Source of the DNA: Dasypus novemcinctus
Lineage: Eukaryota; Chordata; Mammalia; Cingulata; Dasypodidae
Direction: 5' to 3'
Assembly: GCF_030445035.2 (NCBI RefSeq)
Contig: NC_080677.1
Span: forward strand, 32,277,329 to 32,341,328
DNA: 64,000 bases
Of the stretch, positions 35,466-48,000 are shown one piece after another. Positions within the stretch are counted from its first letter, which is position 1. Every line of letters begins with the position of its first letter. The position numbers were made by a program, and so were the translations under genes. The notes below the pieces were generated by a model. It made no database searches and was not told where the DNA came from. It saw nothing but the letters and a program-made list of their open reading frames with translations.

Positions 35466-38353
35466 ATATAAGAACAATTTTACTTCACTGAAAAAAATTG
35501 AGATGGCTCTTAGGGAATAAAACTAAATGCTCATAGAAATATAAAGCAGGCTGACTGGAGAGGAACCAGCTTTGTCAATCCTTTTACTTTTCCTTTTGGC
35601 TCCAAGGGGAGGTACGACATTTGCAGAGACAATATGGTTTTAGATCAAAGCAAAGAGCTAGAACAACGACAATCATGTATATTTTGAATGTTGACTAAAT
35701 GGACTGAAGGACAGCAAAGCCTGTCATTATTGTAAATGGTATAATTCTTGATGTCCTTCATTGTACCATAGACACGTCTGTGGCAATCCACAAATTGTGA
35801 AGAGTGGGTAGATAGAAGCTTACTGGCTTTCTGTGCTTACCAAAATTCAGTCCCTAAAACCACACTTAAAGAAGGAAAAAATGAAAGGGAAAGAATTGAG
35901 ATCCAGATTCCTCAAGGAAAAGTGTCTTAAAAATATGTTATTGGAAATGAGGCTAAAAATTAAGTTTATTATTATGAAATGGGATTTAACAAGTGTTTCT
36001 TATGATTTTGCTTTGTGGCCCAGACAGATTGAAAATATTGGTGTTGAGGTAACAATATACTTGTTGCAGTCTTAGTTTCTACTTCATTCCAGTATGAAGG
36101 TATACTTCCTTGAAGAAAAGAATCTAGAACCTATGGGACCCACACAGGTGAGAACTTGCTATTGCATCTTCAGCTGCAGCCCCTCTTTTAGAACTTGCTT
36201 TCCTGTGTCCTCCACTCTCTCTGACTTCAAGAGCATATATTCTCACCCAGAGAAGATTTCTGTGTAGAACAGTCTGGAAAGATACAAAAACATATATGTA
36301 CACACTTCGTCTTTATTGATTCTTGCTACATAGAGACAAATGTACGTTGATTTACATACTTTGAGCAAACGGTGGGCAGGAATTAATTAATCCGCCAGGA
36401 CATCCTAGTAAAACTATCATCATTTTAACATTTTTGATATATGTAGAAAATTTTATTCCACCTACAGAAAAGACCTTGGAACTATGCGTGAAGGTAGACA
36501 TAAAATGAAATAATTATCTGAAAAGATGATTGGATATTCAGGTCTGAACTTCCCTAAAAGCAAATAACTTTACCACGGTAAACCAGGACTGTAGATTGTT
36601 TATGAGTACATTATGCTAAAAAAGCATACTCATCCATGCTAAAATATCTCTGGTAGTATCTTCAAGTCCCTCACAGCAGAAGGGAAACAAAGTAAAAAGA
36701 GATAGTGGAGTTGAAGGAGCAGCAATGTTTCCACTGATTCTTCAAACACCAGTCACATAGCTTGTCTGAGTTCAGGTACTCTAAAGTGTTATATAAACAT
36801 TTAAAAGTTGAACAGGCCATCATGATGTATCCTAGCAAAGTCTGAGCACACAGTACCATGAAAATGGTCTTATCTGTACTAAGAAAGATTATTACTTCCA
36901 TCAATCAAATTTTAATTCGGTTATCATTTTTAATTCTATTTCTCATTTTCTGTGTTGCTGTGGCCAGTATCATGGTAGTAGTTTGAATACTGTGGAATGT
37001 GTACATGTCAATTGAGATATCCTTCATTTAAGAAAGGTGTCTCAACAAAATTCTAGCATTGTACTGAGATTCTTTTTTTGATAATCATTTTCTAAATATT
37101 ACACATGAATTTGATGATGGTATATTATACTCAATACATACATTATACTGAAATCTTCTCAATATTCCCCATTAAAATTTTTGGGTTAATATTTGTCTTT
37201 TCTTAATTTTGCATTGCATTATAGCTTCTCCAGGATCTTGCTTCAGTCCAGAATAAACTATATCTACTCCATGGATAATTATTAAGGCAATCTTCAAAAT
37301 ACTGAAAAACATCTTATTGTTATAGATTTTGAAAAATTTCACTTTCATTTTAAAAGGGAAATGCCATAGCATCAGGGTTCCAAAAAGATAATATATAACA
37401 ATCAAGTTTATTTTGAGTGAGGAAGGATTCTATAATTTTAATATAAGAGCTAGAGTTCTTTATTTCTTGAAGAGTAAGCCATCGGCACCTAATCTAAGGC
37501 CTTATTTTGGCTTAGGGCTTTTTTGGTGTGCCTAGAAATCATTTGGATTTCACTTCTCACCTGCTTATGGGAGGATGAGGACAGGTGTTTTTAATTTTTC
37601 ATCATTGCAGTCAAAGCTGTTTTCACTTAACTGGACTAATCCAGTAGTATTTCCACATTGATTTTTCTTCAGGCAAACCTGAGATACAGGAAAAAGGCCG
37701 AAAATTAAATGGGGGGTGTGGGGTGGGGGGGTGGGGAGGGATAGAGGAATCTCTGAGCATAGTAATACATCATGCAAATTATGGGGAAATATAAAAGGCA
37801 GTGATTAAAGTCCTAGAAAAATGTAAGCTTTTTTCCCCCTGTTTGCCTAGTAAAGGGACTCTATAGAAAAAGGATAATTTGGTTGAGTCTTTAGATTTAA
37901 AAAAATTTTAACTCTTATTGCTCTTAGTCATTTGTAAAATGCTTCTGTTTAATATTGACATCTTTGAAAGTCACTGAAAAAAATGAAATGGCAATTTAAT
38001 GTTAACAGCTGCTTATGGTTATCAAATCCATCAAGGCCCTTCATGAATATATTAAGCACAAACCCACTGAATTACTGTTGCTGAGGACAGCTTGGTATTT
38101 TAAAATTGCCTAGTGAGAATAGATGTATTGTAATAATAGGAACGATTCTGATCACAATTTACTATTTTGTCTTTAAATGTGGAAAACACCCAGAGCTGTT
38201 TCTAATTACTTAATTCCTAGAATCTCTGCCAACCTCACTAAAAAATGATCTCTAAAAGTATATTAGAAAATCACATATCATCTAAATTCATGTTTTGTTT
38301 TTTAATAGCTACGATAACAAAACAAAACAAATTGCTGTAACGAAAACAATTCA
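35466..38353. other. Unassigned sequence
   Basis: No element or exon recognised apart from the G-rich tract at 37711-37740. Confidence 0.65.
37711..37740 (+). repeat. G-rich tract with G-quadruplex potential
   Basis: Runs of 6, 4, 7, 4 and 3 G separated by one to three bases; it fits the four-run quadruplex pattern easily. It lies in otherwise unassigned sequence. Confidence 0.85.
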
Positions 38354-38772
38354 GGGAAGCGGACTTGGCCCAGCGGTTAGGGCGTCCATCTACCACATGG
38401 GAGGTCCACGGTTCAAACCCCGGGCCTCCTTGACCCGTGTGGAGCTGGCCCATGGGCAGTACTGATGCCCATGAGGAGTGCCGTGCCACGCAGGGGTGTC
38501 CCCCACATAGGGGAGCCCCTCGTGCAAGGAGTGCACCCTGTAATGAGAGCCGCCCAGCGTGAAAGAAAGTGCAGCCTGCCCAGGAATGGCGCCACACACA
38601 TGGAGAGCTGATGCAGCAAGATGACGCAACAAAAAGAAACACAAATTCCCATGCAGCTGACAACAACAGAAGCGGACAAAAAGAACACGCTCAGCAGACA
38701 GACAGACAGAGCAGACAACTGGGGTGGGGGTGGAGGGAAGGGAGAGAAATAAATAAAAAATAAATCTTTAAA
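38354..38772 (+). mobile_element. DAS-class SINE, full-length subtype
   Basis: The sense copy begins GGGAAGCGGACTTGGCCCAG, with a B-box-like CGGTTCAAACCCC near 38409 and an A-rich tail ending TAAATCTTTAAAGC. No confident target duplication. Confidence 0.93.
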
Positions 38773-39176
38773 GCAAAACAAAACAAAACAAAAAAAACCA
38801 TTTCATATGGATATGGGCCCAGAAAATTCAGCAAATAGTTCAAATTGAGCCAATTATGATTCAGAGTCCAAATGTAAGTCCTGCAAAGTTTAATTTGTAG
38901 GGCAGTCATGCTCTTCCATTTCATTTTTAGAAGATTGTCTTATTAAATGTTGATAAGGATTTTGTGTGAACCAGAGCTATCTGAGAGAGAGCAGCACTCA
39001 GTATAAAACATGCCCACGAGTACTTATTTGCTTTATATTGCTCATCCAGAAACTATCCCTTGGAAGGTCCTTTTGGCCTTTCTACCTCCAGAATATTTTA
39101 ACTCCAAAATGCTCTCTCAATTATCTTTCATCCAAAGTCATAATGTGCTTAATCCAGGTATGAGAAGATCTGACTT

Positions 39177-39323
39177 TTTTTGTGTTTTATTTTTAAAAGA
39201 TACTTAGATTACATAAATATTACATAAAGAGTGTAGGGGATTCCCATATGTCCCACTCCCTACCCCTCCCACACTTTCCCATATTAACAACAGCATCCTT
39301 CATTAGTGTGGTACATTTGTTAG
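39177..39323 (-). mobile_element. Short L1 3'-end insertion, antisense
   Basis: AGATCTGACTT at 39166-39176 and 39324-39334 flanks 147 bp of L1 3'-UTR sequence (GATTCCCATATGTCCCACTC, then TTAGTGTGGTACATTTG). It is a heavily 5'-truncated copy. Confidence 0.85.
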
Positions 39324-39334
39324 AGATCTGACTT

Positions 39335-40700
39335 CTTAAACCAATTTAGGCCAACCGCACAGAGAGACAATCAGCTAAACAATCTTCTGAGTCTCTAATT
39401 GGCAGAATTTCAGGGAGTGCAGCTCAGGGTCACCTTGGGAGTTAGGTGAACTTGGGGAGGTTTAAATTATACCAGTGACCTTGCACATTACCACTTAATT
39501 TAACCTCAAAAAGATCTCTCCCCCACTGTGAGCCAAGGATAAAATGGAATCTTCAAGGTCACTCAGTTGGGCCTTTGAGGTAGGAAGTAGAGATTCTGAT
39601 GAAAGAATTAAAGGGGAAGAGCTAAAGATCCTGTCTTTTTATGTACCTGCTTGCAGGTCAAGGTGACCTAACCAAATCAAAGAGGAGTAAAACAGTTTAC
39701 AATGGGGGGGTGAGGGTGGGGTCTGCATTAAATCTTAGATAGTAAGAAAGAATGAGCATTTTCTTGGCATGTTCCTAGTGTACATACACTTTGAGGACGA
39801 AGTCTGATGAATAGTGGAAAGCAAACAGGGATTTGGGTCCATCTCTTCTCTGGAGATCCAGCTAGAATACACCACCAGCCTATACAGCAAGACTATCAGA
39901 GTAAGGCAGAGCCATAGTTTAAGAGGGCTAGAAGTAATTGAGACAAATACGTCCCTTCAGTAAAGTAGGCAAGGTAGGGACCTGGTTTCAGAACTCAGGC
40001 AGGAGAAATTCAATTACTAGAACTGGGATATATGGTCAGTGCCAGATTATCATTAAAGCCGATGTTATAATGGTGAGTCCTCTCAGAACTAAGACTCTGG
40101 AAGGGGAAATCAACTTCAGCTCAAGAGAGGAGAGGCCTGTATACTGGGCAGGGAACCAGGTAGCTTCTGACAAGTCTGGAATAGGATGGACAGTTCTCTT
40201 ACCTTGTTTTAAATTCAGATACCCTAAAGATACATAGCAGCTTGCGAATAATTCTAATCCAGTTTGATATAGTTGCATATTCTTCCTATACTAAAATAAT
40301 TGATCAGGGCAGCAGAGTGCTTGAGTATATGTTTGTGTGTATGCAAATGAGAGGGGTAGCAAAAGAGAATGAATGAATGTGTTTCCTTGTCTTGCTAAAT
40401 TAATAAATTATACTAATACTACTAAGAATAATTATGACCTAAAACTCAAATAGTGAGCTGACTCTTTTAAGGGCAAATGATTTATTGTGAATTCCAGTAA
40501 GAATATCATATTTTTTCCTGCTATCAAACAGTGGTAAACTCATAACTGCTAGTGCTAGAAGATTCAAATGAAGAGAGATAAGAATTTAGAAATCAAAAAA
40601 ATTAATCTTTACTTCTAAAAATTTTTGGAAGAGCCCTTACTAGATGACTTGAAAGACATAATAGGTTTTAAAAATATATCAGGCTACAAAATAAATGCAA
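39335..40700. other. Unassigned sequence
   Basis: Contains a smaller G-rich run at 39704-39721 and a 99-codon frame (39938-40237) with no recognisable domain. Confidence 0.65.
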
Positions 40701-40810
40701 CATTTCCATTGCTTCTTTATTTTTTTATTTTTTTTATTTATTTATTTTTAAATTTTTTATTTTTACAACTTCCAGCTTTTTTTTTTAAACTTTTTGCTTT
40801 TTATACATTT

Positions 40811-41164
40811 TTTTTTTAAGATTTATTTATTTTTTTAATCCCCCCTCCCCCTTGTCTGTTCTCTGTGTCTATTTGCTGCGTCTTGTTTCTTTGTCCGCTT
40901 CTGTTGTCAGCAGCACAGGAAGTGTGGGCGGCGCCATTCCTGGGCAGGCTGCACTCTCTTTCGTGCTGGGCGGCTCTCCTCACAGGCGCACTCCTTGCGC
41001 GTGGGGCTCCCCTACGCGGGGGACACCCCTGCGTGGCAGGCACTCCTTGCGCATCAGCGCTGCGCATGGGCCAGCTCCACACGGGTCAAGGAGGCCGGGG
41101 TTTGAACCGCGGACCTCCATGTGGTAGACGGACGCCCTAACCACTGGGCCAAGTCCGCCGCCCT
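40811..41164 (-). mobile_element. DAS-class SINE, internal-deletion subtype
   Basis: Shares the roughly 45-bp internal deletion with the copies at 13449 and 23131 (GCACAGGAAGTGTGGGCGGC). The right flank CCATTTCTTCTTTTA resembles CCATTGCTTCTTTA at 40709, implying a long T-rich insert to its left. Confidence 0.9.
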
Positions 41165-41228
41165 CCATTTCTTCTTTTATCTAACCCACATTTAAGGTGG
41201 TACAGGCATATGCCTGGTGGCTTTATGG

Positions 41229-41419
41229 CAGGGATTCTTAACAAGGGGTCCATGAACTTGAATTGAAGTTAAAAAAAGCATTATTCTTGTGGAGACGGGT
41301 TGGTGCAGGTGTGATATATTTATTAAATAATACACAGTTTACTGTGGATTTAGTAAGGGTCTGTGGTTTTCACCTGATTGACAAAGGGGTCCATGGAAAA
41401 AAAAGGTTAAGAAACCCTG
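41229..41419. mobile_element. hAT-type MITE with terminal repeats
   Basis: 191 bp bounded by inverted ends CAGGGATTCTTAAC and GTTAAGAAACCCTG (13 of 14 pairs match). The flanks CTTTATGG (41221-41228) and CTTTGTGG (41420-41427) are an 8-bp target duplication as expected for hAT. There is no transposase frame. Confidence 0.85.
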
Positions 41420-41427
41420 CTTTGTGG

Positions 41428-42060
41428 TATGTCAACTTGGCTAAGCTGAATTTAAATTTCCTGAATTTCTTTCCCTGTATGTTTCCACTTAGAGTTAGCC
41501 ACAAAAGGGTTTCTTGTGTAAGACTTGGAAGGTAGTGATGAAGCAGTAGTCATTTTGTAGCTCACATAAATTGCTGCTCATTTGCTGGCTTACCTCACCT
41601 GTATGAGGCAGCAGCTGGGCTTGCAACTGCTCTACTTCCGCTGGATCTTCCTTGAGCTTCTCTGATTCCTGGGTCATGTATGTGTACTGAGCTCTGTATC
41701 AAAAGACCCTAGCTTCTGCAGGACATACATACCATTGAGGTCAGAGCAGGGAGTGCTAACCTGGGTTTCAGCATTTCCTCATAATTCTAGCTTGCACTTC
41801 TGGGTTCCAGCTTGTCATGATTCTTCCATTTTTTGTATCTACCTTCACTTCCTGACTTTCTGCCCTGTGGACTTCAAGCTCCAGCATCAGATGACAACAG
41901 TCTTACAGAGACAGTTTAATCAACTTCCATAATTGGATAAAGGTCAAAATCTTTATAACAAATGTCTATTATCTCTCTCATATACTCTCTTGCTCTAACT
42001 CTATCCTTATGTCCATCCTCCAGTAGTTCTATTTCTCTGATTGAATCCTGACTGACATAG
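41428..42060 (+). mobile_element. Possible old LTR-type relic
   Basis: The start TATGTCAACTTGGCTAAGCT and the end TTTCTCTGATTGAATCCTGA, then CTGACATA resemble an old mammalian LTR-like family. The middle is too diverged to be sure. Confidence 0.4.
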
Positions 42061-42499
42061 AAATGGGACAGCAACAGTAGGAAATAAAAAGAGGTTTTTT
42101 GACCCCTTAAATTCTATTGGCAGGAAGCAGGCTGAGGAACTAGACAACTGCAAATGCAAATTACTTTTCATGGAAAAGGGAAAAATCAGAGGGAAAAATC
42201 AAGAGACATGGAGAGTTATTTCTGAGCAGGAGTAGAATTTATGTTATAATCAAAGAACTTACCACCTTTTCCTGGTTGGATTTCAGAATTGCTATGGACC
42301 AGTGACCTCGGGATACCTCCTATTTTATCTCCTTTTGAACAGGAATATCTGTAGCAGTAACACTATGCCTTTCCCACCATTCTAGTTTGAGTTATATGGG
42401 GAACAGATAACTTGTCTTTTGAGTTCACAGGTCTTTAGATCTAGAGAACTATAGTTGAAAAGCTGTACTTAAAGAATTCACCAGATAGCCTCATTCATA

Positions 42500-43087
42500 T
42501 CTGGGCCTGATTTAAATGGTGAGATTCTGGCCTTGAGCTGATGCTGTAATGTTATGAGACTACCTTCCAATTTGTTCTCCAATGACCACCATATCCTGCA
42601 TTCATGCCCTTGTAAAGTCCCCTTCCACTTTATACCAAGGTTCTGTTTCACCATTAGAATATGGCAGCAGTGATGGTGTGCCTCTTTTAAGATTTAGTTG
42701 TAAAAGATATTGTGGCTTCTGTGTTAGTTGCTGTATCTCTTGGATCACTTGCTCTGGGGGAAACCACTTCCCATGTCATGAGGACACTCAGGCAACCCTA
42801 TGGAGAAGTCCCATGTGGTGAGGAACTGAGGCGTTTTGCCCACAGTTAAAGAGGAACTGAAGATGCTAGCCAACATCTATGTGGGTAAGATTTCTTCAGA
42901 GGAAATCCTCCAGCCATGTTCAGTCCTTCAGGCTTAGTCTATAGCTCAATTGCAACATCATGAGAGAACCTGACCCAGAACCATCCAGCCAAGCCACGAA
43001 TGGACTCCTGACCATTAGAAACTGTGTGAGATAATAAATGATTACTTTAAGCTAAGTTTTGTTACATAGCAATAGATGACTAACACA
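42500..43087 (+). mobile_element. Old LTR-type relic (MaLR-like)
   Basis: AGATATTGTGGCTTCTGTGT, GCTCTGGGGGAAACCACTTC, CAGGCAACCCTATGGAGAAG and GAAACTGTGTGAGATAATAA to CATAGCAATAGATGACTAAC define a well-preserved old LTR-like element. There is no coding content. Confidence 0.6.
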
Positions 43088-44554
43088 GTGTCTAAATATA
43101 AACACCATCTGTCTTCTACATGCCCATGCAGACCAAACAAAAATGAAAATAGGAGCGACAGAGAAAAGTAAATTACATTCTTGCCTACTATCTATTTTTC
43201 TTCAATGATCATTTGTATTATTTTAAACCTAAGCCTGTGGGAAAATAATTATTCAACAGTTCTAAGCTAAATTTGAAGGATATAGGAAGCGGTTTAGAAA
43301 GTACTTTTTCTAACTTTAGTTATAAGAATATATATATATATTTATATATCGTCTTCTTTGAACTAGAGGATCTGCTTTTGAGAAGACAAATCACAAGATT
43401 TTCCCATTTTTTGCAGAATGGTAGTGAAGCTTCTACCTCTCAGGATGAGATTTAAAGTTTTATTTATTATTCTTTTTAATCTATATGACTAGTTTAAAGA
43501 ACATACAATATGATTTGATTTCCTTCTTAGTTTTTGTTATGGAAACATTTGGTAGCAGGAGAAATAAGAATATATTTCTTGTAACCTCTTTACTTCTCTT
43601 TCTGTTGCACAATCAATTTCAGTAACTTTAACAATAAACAGTAAAAATGATAGCATATACAATACATTGTGTGAATCCATCATGAACTTGTGTCTGAGAA
43701 TAGTTTCCTGAATAAGGGAAATATGTTTCATACAAAAAGTCCATTTTCTGTTATTGCCTTTTTTATTTGGACTACTACATGCTATATATTTTAAGGCAGT
43801 CTTAATAGTTTCCTGTCTCTTACTAACAAGAATGACTTGTCATAATGAGCAGTGTGGACACTGTCCATTTGATCTACTCCAGAAAGCTGTCTATTTGGCA
43901 TGAGAGTAAATTACCTCAATTCCTTTTTGTTATGAGTGAAGTATAAATAAATAAATGAGACCCACGAGTAAAAAAAAAAAAAAAAAAGAAGTCCGTTCTA
44001 TAGAAAGGAAACAAAGGGTTGGAACATTTGGAAATTTAGTTTAATAAAAAAAACATGACAAGATAAAGAATTATATGTGATAAATGTAAAGGAGGGAAGA
44101 ATACTTACTAGCATAAAATGCACATGAAATAGTTTCTTCCTTCTTTAGGTAGGAAAATAATTTTGTAGTTATAAGAGTAATAGTTCTTATTTCTTTCAAG
44201 TTAGAGGTCCTGTATCGTAAAATGCTTTCCCTTTTGCCTCCACCAAAAATAATTCTAATTTTCAGTTCTCTTTCTATGATTTAATACATCTCTAAATCTG
44301 GATAGGGATTTTAGATTGCAGTTTGTGGAATGGGTTTGCTTTAGGAGTATTTTTGTTGTTATTTTGCATGTTATACATCAGTTAAGTTTTTTATTTTGTT
44401 TTGCTTGAGAGGCAAGAAATGTACTCCAAAGTGTACTGATTTTTATTTTTACAATTAGTGTTCAATGGTATCTTTTAGAGGATTACATATAAATGACATA
44501 TTACATTTGATTGCTTTATTTCTTAATTTCTTATTCCTAGTACTATTTGAAATA
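43088..44554. other. Unassigned sequence
   Basis: Contains an AT microsatellite and an A18 run near 43970-43987. No exon or element recognised. Confidence 0.65.
43329..43350 (+). repeat. AT-dinucleotide-rich microsatellite
   Basis: A short (TA)n run with one interruption. Confidence 0.8.
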
Positions 44555-44702
44555 ATTTTGGTATGCTTTAATTTTTATTTTGAAATACTTTCAAACTTAC
44601 ATGCTAGTTACAAACATATTATAAGCCACGCACAGAGAACTCCAATATACCCCTACAACCAGATATCCAGATTCACCAATTTTAAGTTTTCTACATTTGC
44701 CA

Positions 44703-44756
44703 TATCTATCTGTCTGTCTGTCTATCTATCTACCTCGCTACCTATCATCTATCTTT
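44703..44756 (+). repeat. (CTAT/CTGT) tetranucleotide repeat
   Basis: An imperfect tetranucleotide array within the antisense L1 stretch. Confidence 0.85.
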
Positions 44757-46301
44757 CCTGAACACTTGAGTGTAGGTTGTATACATCACGCTTAATACTT
44801 AATACTGCCATGTACATTTCCTAAGAACAAGGGTATTCACTTATTTAATTACCTTAAGTGCAGTTGTCCACTTCAAGAAATTTAACATTGATATAAGGCT
44901 TAGAGTCTATATTCCAGTTGTTCATATGTCCCAATAATGTCCCTTTGAACCTTTTCTCCTCCCTTGCTCGATCCCATCCAGGATCATATACTGTAGTTAA
45001 TTGTCATTTCCTCTTCAGTTGCCCTTGCTTTTTTGTTGTTGTTGTTGTTAATTGTGAGAACATATATACCATGTAAACTTTCCCATTGCAATCACTCCTA
45101 AGAACACCCTTCAATGGGATTAATTACGTTGACAATATTGTGGTACCCTAAACATCTTCCATTACTAAAACTTTCATATCTTCCCAAACAGAAATACTGT
45201 ACCCATTATATATTTGCCCTCCATTCTCCCTGCACTCCAATTTTTACTCTCTATAATTTCTGTCTCTTTGAGCTTGTATATTCTCCATATTTTCTTTGTG
45301 ATTACCAGGGGGCTTAAATTTAACACCCTAAATCTGTAACACTCTTGTTTGCTTTAATACCAACTTAAAAGTATATGCAAACTATGTTCCTATATCCTTC
45401 TGTGCCCCCATTTTTATGTAGTTCTTGTCACATACTACATGTTTACATTATGAGTCCCAAACCACTGATTTATCATACCTTTTATTCATTTGCCTTTTAG
45501 ATTCTGTAAGAAGTAAAAAGTAGAGTTACAAAACAAAAATACAATAGTACTGGCATTTATATTCACCTATGTAGTTGCCCTCACTGGAGATCTTTATTCT
45601 TCATTTTACTTCAATTTTTTGCCTCTGTTCTTTTCTTTCATCCTGAAACACTCTCTTTAGAACCTCTTTTAGGGCTGGTCTAGTGGTGACAAACTCCCTC
45701 AATTTTTGTTTATCTGGGAACATCTTCCATTCCCTCATTTTTGAAAGACAGTTTTGTGGGATATAAAATCTTAGTTGCAAATTTTTACTTTCAGCAATTT
45801 AAATATGCCAACCCACTTCCTTCTTGTCTCCATGGCTTCCAAAGAGAAGTTGGCACTCAATCAAATTGCACAGTATACACTCTATTAGTTATCAGTACAC
45901 TTAATCATTTTGAGGGTATTTTTATGTTATACACTGCTTTTCTTGTGAAGCTTTCAGAATTCTCTGTCTTTGGTATTCAACAGTTTGACCATAATATGCT
46001 GCTGCCATGTCTTTATTAAATTTGGGCAGTTTTCAGCCATTATTTCTTTGACTAGTCTATCTGCCCCTTTCTCTTCTTCTGGGACACCCATGATGCATAT
46101 ATTGGTACTCTTGAAGGTGTCTCACAGGTTCCTCAGGTTCTGTTCACTTTTCTTAATTCTGTCTGTGCCTCAGACTGGATGATTTCAATTGTCTTCCAGT
46201 TCTCTTATTTTGTCTTTTGCCAGCTCCAATTTGCTGTTGAACATCTCTAGTGAATTTTCAACTTCTTTTACTGTGGCCTTCAACTCTGTTTGGTTCCTTT
46301 T

Positions 46302-47111
46302 TTTAAAAAAAAGATTTATTTATTTCTCCCCCCCCCCCGCCCCGGTTGTCTGTTCTCTGTGTCTATTTGCTGCATCTTATTCTTTTTTTTTTTTTTAAAG
46401 ATGTATTTATTTATTTCTCTCCCCTTCCCCCCGACCTGGGTTTTCTGTTCTTGTGTCTATTTGCTACGTCTTCTTTGTCTGCTTCTGTTGTTGTCAGTGG
46501 CACAGGAATCTGTGTTTCTTTTTGTTGTTGTTGTTGCATCATCTTGTGTCAGCTCTCTGTGTGGGTGGCGCCATTCTTAGGTAGGCTGCACTTTCTTTTG
46601 CACTGGGCGGCTCTCCTTACAGGCGCAATCCTTGCGCGCGGGGCTCCCCTATGCGGGGACACCTCTGCATGGGGACACTCCTGCGTGGCACGGCACTCCT
46701 TGTGCATCAGCAGGGCACATGGGCCAGCTCCACACGGGTCAAGGAGGCCCGGGGTTTGAACCACGAACCTCCCATGTGGTAGGCGGATGCCCTAACCACT
46801 GGGCCAAGTCCGCTTCCCTGCGTCTTATTCTTTGTCCACTTCTGTTGTCAGCGGCACAGGAATCTGTGTTTCTTTTTGTTGCATCATCTTGTTGTGTCAA
46901 CTCTCTGTGTGGGTGGCACCATTCTTAGGCAAGTTGCACTTTCTTTCACGCTGGGTGGCTCTGCTTATGGGGTGCACTATAGGGCACTCCTTGCGCGCAT
47001 CAGCACTGCGCATGGACCAGCTCCACACGGGTCAAGGAGGCCCGGGGTTTGAACTGCGGACCTCCCATGTGGTAGGTGGACGCCCTAACCACTGGGCCAA
47101 GTCCGCTTCCC
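46302..47111 (-). mobile_element. DAS-class SINE, outer copy, split by a second SINE
   Basis: Flanked by the perfect 16-bp duplication CTGTTTGGTTCCTTTT (46286-46301 and 47112-47127). Its tail part is 46302-46370 and its head part 46834-47111. It also lacks an internal segment around 46978. Confidence 0.93.
46386..46818 (-). mobile_element. DAS-class SINE, inner copy
   Basis: Inserted into the outer SINE; TGCATCTTATTCTTT (46371-46385) and TGCGTCTTATTCTTT (46819-46833) are its target duplication. It is a full-length type with an extended TTG run. Confidence 0.93.
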
Positions 47112-47243
47112 CTGTTTGGTTCCTTTTCATCGTGTTCATCTCTCTACTGATATTCTCTTTGTGCTCATCTATCATTTTCCTGATTTCCTGTAATTCTTTG
47201 TCCATGCTTTCCTTGGTTCTTTGTGCATATTTATGACCCTTTT

Positions 47244-48000
47244 GTTTTTATTAGAGAAGTTGTGAAATTACAAAATAATCATGCATAATATATGGGATCC
47301 CCATACATCACCCCAACAACATCTTGCATTGTTGTGGAATCTTTGTTAGAAAATGATGAAAGAACATCATCTAAATATTACTGCTAACTATAGTCCATAG
47401 CTAACATTTGGTGTATTTTTTCCATAAACCACCTTATTATTAACAAAATATATTAGTATTATTTATTTGTTATGGTTCATGAAAGAACACACTCATATTT
47501 GTACTGTTAACCACAGTCCATCATCTACCACTGGGTTCCCTGTGTTATACAGTCCCATGTCTTGTCAAACCCATCCAAACTATACATTCAGTGACTCTCA
47601 GTTTCATCACAGAGTTGTGCTGTCATTTTAAAATGTTTTTCTCACTCCAAAGGAAAAAATTCCATATTCCCTTTACTACCCTGTTATTGACTCTTAGTGT
47701 TGATATAGTACCCTCTTTGCCATTGATGCAAGAATAATACAATATTGCTGTTAACTATAGGCTGTAAATTGCATTAATTGATTAATTGTATTTTCCCCAT
47801 GTATCACAATATTCTTAACACCTTGTAATAGTGATGTACATTTGTTCTAGTTCTTAGAAGAATATTCTTTTATTTGTACTATTAATCACAATCCTCACCC
47901 ACCACTGAGTTCACAAAGTTAAATAGTCCTTAGATTATCCTCTAGCTTTCTTTCAATTGACCCTTATGTAATTTAGACCACTCCTTTCAGCCACAATCAC
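47244..48000 (-). mobile_element. L1 3'-UTR insertion, antisense, 757 bp
   Basis: Flanks ATTTATGACCCTTTT (47229-47243) and ATTTAGGACCCTTTT (48001-48015) are a 15-bp duplication with one mismatch. The body (TATTAGAGAAGTTGTG, CACCTTGTAATAGTGATG) is the L1 3'-UTR type also present at 35036 and 48995. Confidence 0.85.

Noticed and set aside
7808..47127. Regularly recurring similar blocks that could suggest a gene family or a spaced-repeat array
   Set aside because: They are dispersed retroposons in both orientations, most with individual target duplications. There is no CRISPR-like or tandem gene array.
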